Part shown: positions 18,071 through 26,674 of the stretch, one piece after another
Position numbering within the stretch: position 1 is the stretch's first letter
Layout of the letters: each line of letters begins with the position of its first letter
Source: Anaerocolumna sp047777345
GTDB taxonomy: Bacteria > Bacillota > Clostridia > Lachnospirales > Lachnospiraceae
Direction: 5' to 3'
Length of the DNA: 64,000 bases
Assembly (NCBI GenBank): GCA_047777345.1
Contig: JBKEEJ010000011.1
Location: forward strand, 1 to 64,000
The notes under the pieces: model-generated
Database searches by the model: none
What the model was told of the DNA's origin: nothing
What the model saw: only the letters and a program-made list of their open reading frames with translations
Position numbers and translations under genes: made by a program

Positions 18071-19738
18071 TTATTTACTTTGCTGCTTTTTAATTTCTTT
18101 CAGTCGTTTCATAACATCATTTTCTCCGCGACCAAAGTAATCATGTAACCTGGAATACTCCTGATATAAAAGATCATAAATTTTAACATTTTCCGGGTTA
18201 GGAGTATAAACAATATCTTTTAATTTGCCCATTACGCTGCCGGCCTTAAATACATCGTCATAGCCGCCTCTTGCTGAACCGGCTGCCACAGCTCCAAAAA
18301 TAGCGCTTCCAAGTGCCGGGCCCTGGGTAGTACCTCCGATTTTAATAGGAAGGTTAATAATATCGGCATATATCTGCATAGCCATAGGATTTTTTAAAGA
18401 AATACCGCCGGAAGCATAAAATTCATTAACTTCCACACCGTTTGCACGGAAGGTTTCTATAATTTTTCTTGTTCCGTATGCCGTAGCTTCTATAAGGGCA
18501 CGATAAATTTCTTCCGGTTTGGTCTGCAGTGTCATACCTAACAGCATACCTGTTAAATCCACATCTACCAGGACAGACCGGTTGCCGTTCCACCAATCCA
18601 GTGCCAAAAGACCGCTTTGGCCTACTTTAAGCTTTTCAGCCTTTTTGGTTAAGTACTGGTGAATATTTAGGCCTTCTTTTCTGGCAGCAGCATAATATTC
18701 TTCGCTGACACAGTTTTCCACAAACCAGGCAAAATGATCTCCTACGCAGGACTGGCCGGCTTCATATCCGTAATAACCGGGGCATACGCCGTCTTCAACC
18801 ACACCGCACATACCAGGTACGTTATGTTCTTCCGTGCCTAATAAAATATGGCAGGTGGAAGTACCCATAATGGCAAGTAGTTTACCGGGACCGTCAATTT
18901 TAACGGCAGGAACAGTTACATGGGCATCCACATTGGCAACTGCTACGGCGGTTCCGACTTTTAAGCCTGTTAATGCGGCGGCAGGTTCTGTTATTTCGCC
19001 GGCTTTTGACCCAAGAGGGCTAATAGGACAATTTAATTTTTCTTCCACTACATTTTCCAGTCTGGAATCTAATGCCTTAAAAAATTCTTTGCTTGGATAG
19101 CCGTCTTTTTTATGCCAGATAGCTTTATAACCAGCCGTGCAGGAATTTCTGGTCTGAACTCCGGTTAACTGCCAGATAACCCAGTCTGCGGCTTCAATAA
19201 AGTAATCGGCTGCTTCGTAAATATGAGGAGCTTCATCTAAAATTTGCCAAATTTTTGGAAACATCCATTCTGAGGATATTTTTCCTCCGTATCTGGCTAA
19301 CCACTTCTGGTTCATATCCATGGCAATTTCATTTAATTTATTGGCTTTATCCTGAGCTGCATGATGCTTCCATAATTTCACGTAAGCATGGGGCTCATCT
19401 TTATATTGGTCGATTAGACAAAGGGGAGTACCATCTGCTTTTACAGGCAGCATTGTACATGCTGTAAAATCAATTCCAATTCCGATAACATCATCTGGTG
19501 AAACACCGGATTTTTTCAGTACGGCCGGAATGGTTTTACCAAAGACCTCCAAATAGTCTGAAGGATGCTGCAGTGCCCAGTCCGGGGGAAGTTTTTTTCC
19601 AGAGGGCAGTTCTTCATCCATAACGGCATGAGCATATTCCAGGGTAGCATCTGCTAATTCTTCCCCGGTTTCTACATTAACCAGTAACGCACGACCGGAT
19701 AATGTACCAAAATCAACCCCAATTGAGTATTTTGGCAT
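18071..19738 (-). CDS. araB: Ribulokinase
   Basis: 555 residues, a full-length FGGY-family carbohydrate kinase of the AraB subgroup. The N-terminus has the phosphate-binding IGVDFGTLSGRALLV, then GIGIDFTACTMLPV; the C-terminal domain has the ATP-binding MGTSTCHILLG, EATAYGTRKIIE and FYASGGISLKNPMAMQIYADI. It phosphorylates L-ribulose to L-ribulose-5-phosphate with ATP. It is first in the operon; the leader contains a sigma-A-like promoter and AraR-type operators. AGGAGG lies just before the ATG. Confidence 0.97.
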   Translation of the reverse strand: MPKYSIGVDFGTLSGRALLVNVETGEELADATLEYAHAVMDEELPSGKKLPPDWALQHPSDYLEVFGKTIPAVLKKSGVSPDDVIGIGIDFTACTMLPVKADGTPLCLIDQYKDEPHAYVKLWKHHAAQDKANKLNEIAMDMNQKWLARYGGKISSEWMFPKIWQILDEAPHIYEAADYFIEAADWVIWQLTGVQTRNSCTAGYKAIWHKKDGYPSKEFFKALDSRLENVVEEKLNCPISPLGSKAGEITEPAAALTGLKVGTAVAVANVDAHVTVPAVKIDGPGKLLAIMGTSTCHILLGTEEHNVPGMCGVVEDGVCPGYYGYEAGQSCVGDHFAWFVENCVSEEYYAAARKEGLNIHQYLTKKAEKLKVGQSGLLALDWWNGNRSVLVDVDLTGMLLGMTLQTKPEEIYRALIEATAYGTRKIIETFRANGVEVNEFYASGGISLKNPMAMQIYADIINLPIKIGGTTQGPALGSAIFGAVAAGSARGGYDDVFKAGSVMGKLKDIVYTPNPENVKIYDLLYQEYSRLHDYFGRGENDVMKRLKEIKKQQSK

Positions 19739-19774
19739 TTTAAGTACCTCCTAATTTTTAATTCTAACAACGAG

Positions 19775-19786
19775 ATGTAAGTACTT
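19775..19786. promoter_or_regulatory. AraR-type operator, degenerate copy in the araB leader
   Basis: ATGTAAGTACTT fits the pattern TTGTANNTACAA at most positions. It lies about 37 bp before the araB start, downstream of the better site at 19837. Confidence 0.4.
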
Positions 19787-19836
19787 CTTTTAAAAAATTT
19801 CCTGAAAATTTCCATTTTTCATAAAATATTTAAAAG

Positions 19837-19848
19837 ATGTACGTACAA
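19837..19848. promoter_or_regulatory. AraR-type operator at the araB transcription start
   Basis: ATGTACGTACAA, centred on the palindrome TGTACGTACA, resembles the B. subtilis AraR box. It sits just downstream of the -10 of the araB promoter, and an adjacent dyad ACAAGT-T-ACTTGT (19845-19857) extends toward that -10, so a bound repressor would block initiation. Confidence 0.72.
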
Positions 19849-19863
19849 GTTACTTGTAATTCT

Positions 19864-19892
19864 ATTTTATATAATATTATATAAAAAAGCAA
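19864..19892 (-). promoter_or_regulatory. araBAD promoter
   Basis: Minus strand TTGCTT (19887-19892), a 17-nt spacer, then TAAAAT (19864-19869), directly upstream of the AraR-type operators. Confidence 0.6.
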
Positions 19893-19981
19893 GTATTATA
19901 TATAAAATCTTGTGACTAAATACAACTTTTTATTACAGGTTATTTTTACAGATTACAGTGTGTTAAAAAAGATAATAAAAA

Positions 19982-20035
19982 AAGCTGTCACATAACATAA
20001 GCAAGGATGCTTATTTAACTGATATGTGACAGCTT
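19982..20035 (-). terminator. araR terminator
   Basis: A 13-bp stem AAGCTGTCACATA / TATGTGACAGCTT with an inner AAGC/GCTT hairpin and T7 downstream on the minus strand, 27 bp after the araR stop. Confidence 0.88.
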
Positions 20036-20061
20036 CTGTATAAGGATTTGCCGTAAATGAA

Positions 20062-21153
20062 TCAGTTTAATTTTTTAACGGACCCCCGAATTTTAATATT
20101 AGGCTCCATGACAATATGTTCCGGTTTATGATTATTACTGATGTGTTGCAGTAATATTTGTGCAGCTTTTTTCCCTATCCGTTTTGCAGGATAAGTAACG
20201 GAAGTTAAATTATATACCAATTGTTTGGCAAGAAAGGAGTTATCCACACTAACAACGGAAATATCATCCGGTACGGTCTTTTGATTCCTTTTTAATAAGC
20301 GGATTAAGGCGGCGGCTACCAGGTCATTGTAGCAAAATACTCCGGTCACGTCGGCTAAACGCTCCAGTATTATTTTATCCATACTGCCTTCGAAATAATA
20401 ATGGAAATCTTCCGTTGTATACCAAATAACAGAATTATCATTTACGGTTAGGTTATGCTTTTTCATTGACCTTTGAAATCCCTCATAACGGCCGATACCC
20501 TGAAAATCATCGGATTTAAAGATACCACCTAAAAGAGTGTGACCGTTATCTATTAACACGTCCGTTAAGATTTCACCGGCTTTTGCATCATCCAAGATAA
20601 TATAGGAATCCTCATAGCCCTTATAGTATCCGTTTATAAATACAATAGGTATATTTTTTTCTCTTATTTGCTCATATAAGGAAAAGTTAATATTAGGAAG
20701 AGCCGATTTGGTTCCTTCCACTATGAGTCCGTCCACACCGTTTTGCATGATTTGCAGCAGACTTTTTTCTTCGTTGGAAGGTTTGTTGTGGGTGATTCCT
20801 AAGGATAGGGTATAACCGTTTGGCGTAAGGACTTCCTCAATGCCATGAATAATGGAAGGAAAGACATAATCATCCAGATATGTGTAAGTAATTACGCCAA
20901 TACGCATGGTTTTTTCGGCGGAAATTTTATTTTTTGGCAATACAAAGGTTCCGCTTCCGTGTTCCCTTATTAACATTCCTTCGGATACCAGGTTACCGAT
21001 GGCCTGTCTGACCGTTTGGCGGCTGATGCCAAAGCGGGAAGCCAACTCGTTTTCGGAAGGTATTTTTTCGCCTACTTTAAAGGTTTCGTTTTCAATATTT
21101 TCTTTAATCCATTGGCTGAGTGCAGCATGTTTTGAATTTTGATTTTGAATCAT
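20062..21153 (-). CDS. araR: Arabinose operon repressor AraR (GntR/LacI chimera)
   Basis: 363 residues. The N-terminal 75 residues are a GntR-type winged helix (KVGEKIPSENELASRFGISRQTVRQAIG, then LIREHGSGTFV). The rest is a LacI/ribose-binding-like sensor domain beginning RIGVITYTYLDDYVFPSIIHG and including DGLIVEGTKSAL, GVFCYNDLVAAALIRLL and DISVVSVDNSFLA. This combination is characteristic of AraR, which releases DNA on binding L-arabinose. It lies directly upstream of araBAD in the same orientation but with its own promoter overlapped by an operator, so it is probably autoregulated. Confidence 0.93.
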   Translation of the reverse strand: MIQNQNSKHAALSQWIKENIENETFKVGEKIPSENELASRFGISRQTVRQAIGNLVSEGMLIREHGSGTFVLPKNKISAEKTMRIGVITYTYLDDYVFPSIIHGIEEVLTPNGYTLSLGITHNKPSNEEKSLLQIMQNGVDGLIVEGTKSALPNINFSLYEQIREKNIPIVFINGYYKGYEDSYIILDDAKAGEILTDVLIDNGHTLLGGIFKSDDFQGIGRYEGFQRSMKKHNLTVNDNSVIWYTTEDFHYYFEGSMDKIILERLADVTGVFCYNDLVAAALIRLLKRNQKTVPDDISVVSVDNSFLAKQLVYNLTSVTYPAKRIGKKAAQILLQHISNNHKPEHIVMEPNIKIRGSVKKLN

Positions 21154-21198
21154 AATTTCCCCATTTTCTCTGTTTGTTTAATACTTTACTTTTATTTT

Positions 21199-21227
21199 AC
21201 TATACATTTTATTAGTTGTAAATACAA
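21199..21227 (-). promoter_or_regulatory. araR promoter
   Basis: Minus strand TTGTAT (21222-21227), a 17-nt spacer, TATAGT (21199-21204). The -35 is inside an AraR-type operator. Confidence 0.6.
21216..21227. promoter_or_regulatory. AraR-type operator overlapping the araR -35
   Basis: TTGTAAATACAA is a perfect TTGTA/TACAA dyad, the same pattern as the box at the araB promoter. Its position over the -35 implies autorepression. Confidence 0.65.
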
Positions 21228-21263
21228 GTAAAAGGGAAAGTGGTACCTTTATCCTAAAGGAAA

Positions 21264-21387
21264 GGGGACTGTTGCATAATATAACTTATGTACAGGAATT
21301 ATGCAACATTTCATCTGGCACACAAAAGTGTATTGCAAAACACATGTTGTATTTTCTGTAACACAAAATACATTATGCAACAGTCCC
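21264..21387 (-). terminator. Long nested hairpin at the end of the V-ATPase operon
   Basis: GGGACTGTTGCATAAT pairs exactly with ATTATGCAACAGTCCC 92 nt away. The interval holds another ATTATGCAAC copy (21298) and smaller dyads around TGCAAAACACATGTTGTATTT. It lies 35 bp after the last V-ATPase gene and belongs to the recurring GGG-N-TGTTGC hairpin family. Confidence 0.6.
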
Positions 21388-21421
21388 TTATATGAAACAT
21401 AAACATATGAAAATAAATATT

Positions 21422-22046
21422 TTAGCTTGCGGAATTTTGTCTTCTCTTAATTACCTTAAGTCTTGTAAATTCCTCACGTTCTCTTTCTTCCAGTGAATTC
21501 TGAATGTCATGGACCAACTGGGTATAATAGGGTATGGTAATGTTTTTAAGAGCATTGGCCCGCTTTTGGGTTTTTTTAATATTGGTAGCCAATCGATAAG
21601 CGGAATTTTCAATCATGGCTAACCTTAGGGTAAGCTCTTTTACTTTTTTTAAAGCGGTTTGTAGCTTCGTCCAAGGATATTCTGGTATCATAAAAGGAAT
21701 AGGCAGGCTTATAATCGGATTCGTTAAATTCTACCAAAGGAATATCCGTACCCATTATACTTCGTTGTTTGATTGCGATGGAATTTTCTTCGGGTACCGT
21801 ACTGCTTAAATCCTCTACGTTTCGGATTCCCATTTCGATATTGGCTTTCTGAAGGGCCAGATAAGCTTCCGAAAAAGTAACATCGATTTCGGACTGAATA
21901 TTTTTGGCTTTCTCAACTAATTCCAGCAGTTCGCGAATTAAAATATTCCTCTTTTTGTCCATCAGTTCGTATCCCTGGATAGCAAGAGCCAAGGAATTTT
22001 TGATTTTTATTAAATTGCCTTTGGTGGGAACAGTATTGGGATCCAT
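21422..22046 (-). pseudogene. V-type ATPase subunit D, one frameshift
   Basis: Two overlapping frames together give a complete subunit D (about 208 residues), the central rotor shaft that links the A3B3 head to the membrane ring. The first frame starts PTKGNLIKIKNSLALA with its AREL-like coiled coil. It leaves the family sequence after EATNRFKK; the second frame resumes with VKELTLRLAMIENSAYRLATNI and runs to the C-terminus. The break coincides with a run of seven T (21644-21650 on the plus strand); six would restore the frame. Either the gene is inactive or the run is a sequence error. It is the last gene of the operon. Confidence 0.85.
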
Positions 22047-22068
22047 TACAAACCTCCATTATAAGCTT

Positions 22069-23466
22069 TTATTTTTCCTCGTTATCTGCTTTTTCTTGGG
22101 ATGGATAGTACTTATCCAATATTTTAGTATCCACTCTGTCTAATTCGTCCTTTGGCAATATGGACAAGAGGGACCATCCTTTGTTCAGTGTTTCAATAAT
22201 AGACCGGTCTTCATTGGGACCCTGGGCGATAAATTCCCTTTCCATGGCTTCCCCGAATTCCAGGTATTTTTTATCAATGGGAGACAGTTCATCTTCTCCG
22301 ATTACACTGGCTAAGTTTCTGGCTTCTCCCACTCTGGCATAGGAAGAAAACAGCTGATTTGCCAAATCCTGATGATCTTCTCTGGTATACCCTTCTCCAA
22401 TGCCATCTTTCATAAGGCGGGAAAGAGAAGGCAGTATACTGATAGGAGGATAAATAGCCTTCCGATGCAGTTCTCGATCTAAAACAATCTGGCCTTCCGT
22501 AATATAACCGGTTAAGTCGGGAATAGGATGGGTAATATCATCATTTGGCATAGTAAGAATTGGTATCTGAGTAACGGAACCTTTTGAACCTTTAATAATA
22601 CCTGCTCTTTCATAAATGGTGGCAAGTTCACTGTAAAGATAGCCAGGATAACCTTTTCTGCTGGGAATTTCACCTTTGGAAGACGATACTTCACGCATTG
22701 CTTCCGCATAGGATGTCATATCGGTTAAAATAACCAGGATTTGCATTCCTTTGTCAAAAGCCAAATATTCTGCCGCAGTTAATGCCAGTTTTGGTGTTAT
22801 AAGACGTTCTACTACCGGATCGTTGGCCAGATTTAAGTACATAACAACATGGGAACTGGCACCGCTGTCTTCAAAGGTTCTACGGAAAAAATCAGCCACA
22901 TCATGTTTTACACCCATGGCGGCAAAAACAATGGCAAATTCTTCATCACTGTTTTCAGCCAGAGAAGCTTGCTTTACGATTTGTGCTGCCAGCTGATCGT
23001 GAGGCAGTCCGTTGCCGGAAAAAATGGGAAGTTTTTGACCACGGATTAATGTAGTCAGACAATCTATGGCAGAAATTCCGGTTTTGATATAATTTCGCGG
23101 ATATTCTCTGGTATAAGGATTTAACGGCAGTCCGTTTACATCTCTTTTTACTTTGGGTGAAATAGGTCCGAGACCATCAATTGGTTTGCCTACACCGTTA
23201 AAGATACGGCCCAGGATTTCTTCGGAAAGAGCTATTTCCATAGGGTGCCCTGTTAGTTTCGTATGGGTATTGTTTAAGGACATATCTTCCGTCCCCTGAA
23301 ATACTTGTATTACTGCCTTATCTTCGTATACTTCTATTATTCTTCCAAGCTTTTTTTTGCCTTCTGTAGACAGTTCTACGATTTCATCATAGGATGCATC
23401 CCGAACGCCTTCCAGTACCACTAACGGCCCGTTAATTTCGCTTAAGCCTAAATATTCAATTGACAT
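22069..23466 (-). CDS. V-type ATPase subunit B
   Basis: 465 residues, intact and full length. It is the non-catalytic nucleotide-binding partner of subunit A in the soluble V1/A1 hexamer. It begins with EYLGLSEINGPLVVLEGV and contains SGNGLPHDQLAAQI in place of a canonical Walker A, the VVMYLNLANDPVVERLITPKLALTAAEYLA block and a YPGYLYSELATIYERAG motif, all typical of archaeal/V-type B subunits. It follows subunit A by about 50 bp with GGAGGCAAAT as ribosome site. Its intact frame contrasts with the damaged A, E, I and D genes around it. Confidence 0.95.
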   Translation of the reverse strand: MSIEYLGLSEINGPLVVLEGVRDASYDEIVELSTEGKKKLGRIIEVYEDKAVIQVFQGTEDMSLNNTHTKLTGHPMEIALSEEILGRIFNGVGKPIDGLGPISPKVKRDVNGLPLNPYTREYPRNYIKTGISAIDCLTTLIRGQKLPIFSGNGLPHDQLAAQIVKQASLAENSDEEFAIVFAAMGVKHDVADFFRRTFEDSGASSHVVMYLNLANDPVVERLITPKLALTAAEYLAFDKGMQILVILTDMTSYAEAMREVSSSKGEIPSRKGYPGYLYSELATIYERAGIIKGSKGSVTQIPILTMPNDDITHPIPDLTGYITEGQIVLDRELHRKAIYPPISILPSLSRLMKDGIGEGYTREDHQDLANQLFSSYARVGEARNLASVIGEDELSPIDKKYLEFGEAMEREFIAQGPNEDRSIIETLNKGWSLLSILPKDELDRVDTKILDKYYPSQEKADNEEK

Positions 23467-23517
23467 GGGATTTGCCTCCTTTATGCATTTTTTGCCATAA
23501 CCTTATCATAAAAATCA

Positions 23518-25247
23518 TCAATCATTTTTTTTGTAATCATCAAATTTGTCCAACTCATCATTTGCCACATCATATTTTATAGATATGATTTTTTCAAAAA
23601 TATCCTCTTGTTTTAATACGGACATGGGCATGTTCATGGCAATCAGTTCTTTTGCTCTCTTGTTCAGATAAAGAATGGTTTCCATCATTTTCAGCTGTTT
23701 GATTAAAGGAACATAAGTATCGGAAGGGTGATAGGCATTCTGCTGGACAAAACCCAGCCGGATAACTCTGGCTATTTCCAGAACCAGTTTCTGGTCATCC
23801 GGAAGCACATCACTGCCAATTAATTTAACGATTTCATTTAGCTTGCTTTCCTCAGTTAAAATGCTTAGGATCTGGTTTCTGCAATCAATAAAGTCTTCTC
23901 CCACATTTTCTGTATACCAGGGGGCAAGGTCTGACAAATATTCGGAGTAGCTGGTAAGCCACTGAATTGCCGGGAAATGTCTTGCATAGGCAAGAGATTT
24001 ATCCAAAGCCCAGAAGCAGCGAACAAAACGTTTGGTATGCTGGGTTACCGGTTCGGAGAAGTCGCCTCCCTGAGGAGATACGGCACCAATAATGGAAACA
24101 CTTCCTTCTGTTCCGTTTAAATTCTCCATAAATCCGGCACGTTCATAGAAAGAGGAAAGACGAGATGCCAAATAAGCCGGGAAACCTTCTTCGGCAGGCA
24201 TTTCTTCCAGTCGGCCGGACAGTTCACGTAAGGCTTCTGCCCAACGGGAAGTGGAATCCGCCATAATAGCCACATGATATCCCATATCCCGATAGTATTC
24301 TGCCAAAGTTACTCCTGTATATATGCTGGCTTCTCTGGCTGCCACAGGCATGTTGGAAGTGTTGGCTATAAGGGTCGTGCGGTACAGTAAAGGATTGCCG
24401 GATCTTGGATCTACCAGCTTGCTGAAATCTTCCAGTACTTCTGTCATTTCGTTTCCACGTTCTCCGCAGCCAATATAAATAATAATATCAGCATCTGACC
24501 ATTTGGCTAACTGATGCTGGGTCATGGTTTTTCCGGTTCCGAAACCTCCCGGTATGGCTGCGGTTCCGCCTTTGGCAATAGGAAATAAGGAATCCAGAAT
24601 ACGCTGACCCGTAATTAAAGGACGATCTGAAGCATACCTTTTGTTTGTTGGCCTTGGAACACGGATAGGCCATTTTTGAACAAGAGTAAGGTCATGTTCT
24701 TTGCCATTATTATCTTTGATGGTAACGATGGTATCCTAATTGTGTACTTACCATCGGGTACGGTTTTTATGACTACGCCGGAAAGGTTCGGGGGAACCAT
24801 GGATTTATGCAATATGGCAGGCGTTTTCCGGAACTTCTGCTATGATAGTTCCGCCATATACTTCGTCCCCTTCCTTTACCGTAACATGTACATCCCAGAG
24901 TTTTTTCGTATCCAGAGGATCCACACTGATACCTCTGGTAATAAAGGCGCCGGACACTTTTGAAATTTCTTTTAAAGGCCGCTCTATACCGTCAAAAATA
25001 TTACTGATTATACCAGGACCTAAAGTAACGGACATAGCTGAACCGGTACCCGTTACAATTTCTCCGGGTTTTAACCCGGTGGTTTCCTCATAAACCTGAA
25101 TGGTTGTTCGGGATTGGGTAAGTCCTATTACTTCCCCAACCAGTTTCTGTTTTCCTACCAGAACCATTTCGCCCATTTGAAGCCCTGGTTTCCAGCTATA
25201 TATACAACCGGCCCATTTATGCCGTATATTTTTCCAGTTCTAATCAT
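23518..25247 (-). pseudogene. V-type ATPase catalytic subunit A, three frameshifts
   Basis: The expected catalytic subunit can be read only by switching frame three times. It starts at 25247 (MIRTGKIYGINGPVVYIAG); the frame breaks at a short T run near 25189 (one base missing), near 24824-24827 (one extra base in TTTT) and near 24735-24740 (one base missing, in codons for YTI-DT). After the last break the rest is open to the stop and includes Walker A GGFGTGKT, IYIGCGERGNEM and the SRWAEALREL segment. The reconstructed length of about 575-590 residues suits the family. All three breaks lie in the first third, so as written no intact catalytic subunit is encoded. Confidence 0.85.
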
Positions 25248-25306
25248 AGTGAAGAAATTCCCCTTTCTTAGCGCTTCCTGTCCGGGTAGCAAAACAGGAA
25301 GTCAAT

Positions 25307-25875
25307 CTATTTAAAAACAAAGGAATTACGCAATTCCTCCAATCGACTTAAAAAGAATGATCAATTAAAATGTTCTTTTCCTTTAAACTGCACGAATACC
25401 GCCAATAAAGTCCCTGTCACTAATGGTAAGGTTACTTTGGGTATCTGTTTCCAGGGATGTTTTTAAATTCTCATCACTGGGATCGATATAGATTGTTAGA
25501 TTATCACCCCGGGCAAATTCCATAGCTTCTTTTATCTGTTTACATAAAAGATTATAATAATCTTTTGTGGATTTAAATTCTATAAGCTTTTCCTTTACTT
25601 CCTGAAACAGTTTATTCCGTTAATTCCTCGGATTTATCATTAATCTTTCTTTTTAATTTTATCGCTTCAGCTGACAATTTTCGGTTTTTGTCTTTCATAA
25701 GTTTATCCGCTTCCATTTGATAAGCGGCTTCCGCTTTTTTTAAAGCCTCATTCTTATGGTCTTCAAAAACTGTCTGAAGGGATTTTTTGTAATCTTCCAC
25801 AATTTGTATATTCTGATTGGTTGCGCTTTCGATTGCAGATGTATAAAACTGATCCAATTTTTCATCCAAAGTCAT
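25307..25875 (-). pseudogene. V-type ATPase subunit E, three frameshifts
   Basis: Subunit E forms the peripheral stalk. The first frame (ATG at 25875, GGAGG just upstream) encodes the long charged N-terminal helix and stops at 25612 after EELTE. The C-terminal domain continues in another frame with NKLFQEVKEKLIEFK and reaches the family signature DRDFIGGIRAV. It then needs a further base in the T run at 25385-25387 to read LKEKNILIDHSF, and another at 25350-25354 to read LSRLEELRNSFVFK and stop at 25307. The reconstruction gives about 190 residues, normal for the family. Three independent indels in 570 bp are striking. Confidence 0.82.
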
Positions 25876-25891
25876 GAAAATCACCTCCAGT

Positions 25892-26200
25892 TTATATTTT
25901 TATGCCGATGGCTTCATTTACATAATTCATAATGAAGTCCGGTTTACGACCAGTTCCATGTCTGTCCGGTATTTCAACAATTAGAGGCAGGCGACGGTTT
26001 AATTTGACATCGTTGATAAGATCGGGAAATTCCGCACTGAGTTTTTCTGTAATTAAAACAACACCGATAGTTTTGTCAGCAAACACTGTGTCAAGCTGCT
26101 CTTTTAAGTGCTCTTTTGAGTGTATGACAACACCATTTACACCGGCAAGACGCATGCCGGTGTATGTGTCAATATTGTCACTAATTAAATACATTCGCAT
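25892..26200 (-). CDS. V-type ATPase subunit F
   Basis: 102 residues, normal size for the small Rossmann-like F subunit (NtpG/AtpF) that binds the central stalk. It begins MRMYLISDNIDTYTGMRLAGV and contains DKTIGVVLITEKL and RLPLIVEIPDRHGTG, the conserved pattern of this family. It lies between subunits K and E with only 16-18 bp gaps and a GGAGGTAT ribosome site. The frame is intact. Confidence 0.9.
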   Translation of the reverse strand: MRMYLISDNIDTYTGMRLAGVNGVVIHSKEHLKEQLDTVFADKTIGVVLITEKLSAEFPDLINDVKLNRRLPLIVEIPDRHGTGRKPDFIMNYVNEAIGIKI

Positions 26201-26218
26201 GGGATACCTCCAAAAGGT

Positions 26219-26635
26219 TTAACCTAAAATAGTGAAGGATACAATTAAACCATATAATGCAATACCTTCTGCCAATGCAACGAATATCAGCGCTTTACCC
26301 ATTATGCTGGAGTCTTCGCTTAAAGCTCCCAAAGCGGCAGATGCAGCGGAAGCAACGGCAATACCGCCACCAATACAGGACAGGCCGGTAGAAAGTGCCG
26401 CAGCCAAATAACGCCAACCTTCAGCACCTGCTGCCGCCGTTTGTGCATCCGCAGCGGATACTTTACCGGAAAATAATAAAATATCAGCGATAATCAGGGT
26501 ACCGAAGAAAAACAATATATTGCTGGCCAGTGCTGCCTTTAAATTACCTTTTTTCTTTTCTCCCAATAAAAATGCTCCAAAAGGAATAATGATACTTAAA
26601 ACTAAAGTAACTGCTAATAAAATTTTAACTGACAT
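26219..26635 (-). CDS. V-type ATPase membrane rotor subunit K
   Basis: 138 residues with four hydrophobic helices (about 3-24, 32-55, 72-98, 112-136). A polar loop GEKKKGN follows helix 1, and helix 3 is Gly/Ala-rich (IGGGIAVASAASAALG). Only helix 4 carries an ion-binding Glu (ALAEGIALYG), so the proteolipid has one carboxylate per four-helix unit as in V-type c subunits. The Na+ signature known from Enterococcus NtpK is not clearly readable, so ion specificity is left open. Intact, with GGAGGAACTAGTT before the ATG. Confidence 0.9.
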   Translation of the reverse strand: MSVKILLAVTLVLSIIIPFGAFLLGEKKKGNLKAALASNILFFFGTLIIADILLFSGKVSAADAQTAAAGAEGWRYLAAALSTGLSCIGGGIAVASAASAALGALSEDSSIMGKALIFVALAEGIALYGLIVSFTILG

Positions 26636-26674
26636 AACTAGTTCCTCCTAAAATGTTATTTATTCTTATATGGT

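Noticed and set aside
19741..19920. CcpA (cre) site in the ara promoter
   Set aside because: No sequence close to TGWAANCGNTNWCA was found; catabolite control may act elsewhere.
24676..24963. Plus-strand frame of 95 codons opposite subunit A
   Set aside because: It is the shadow of the frameshifted catalytic subunit; the opposite strand reads as a recognisable protein.
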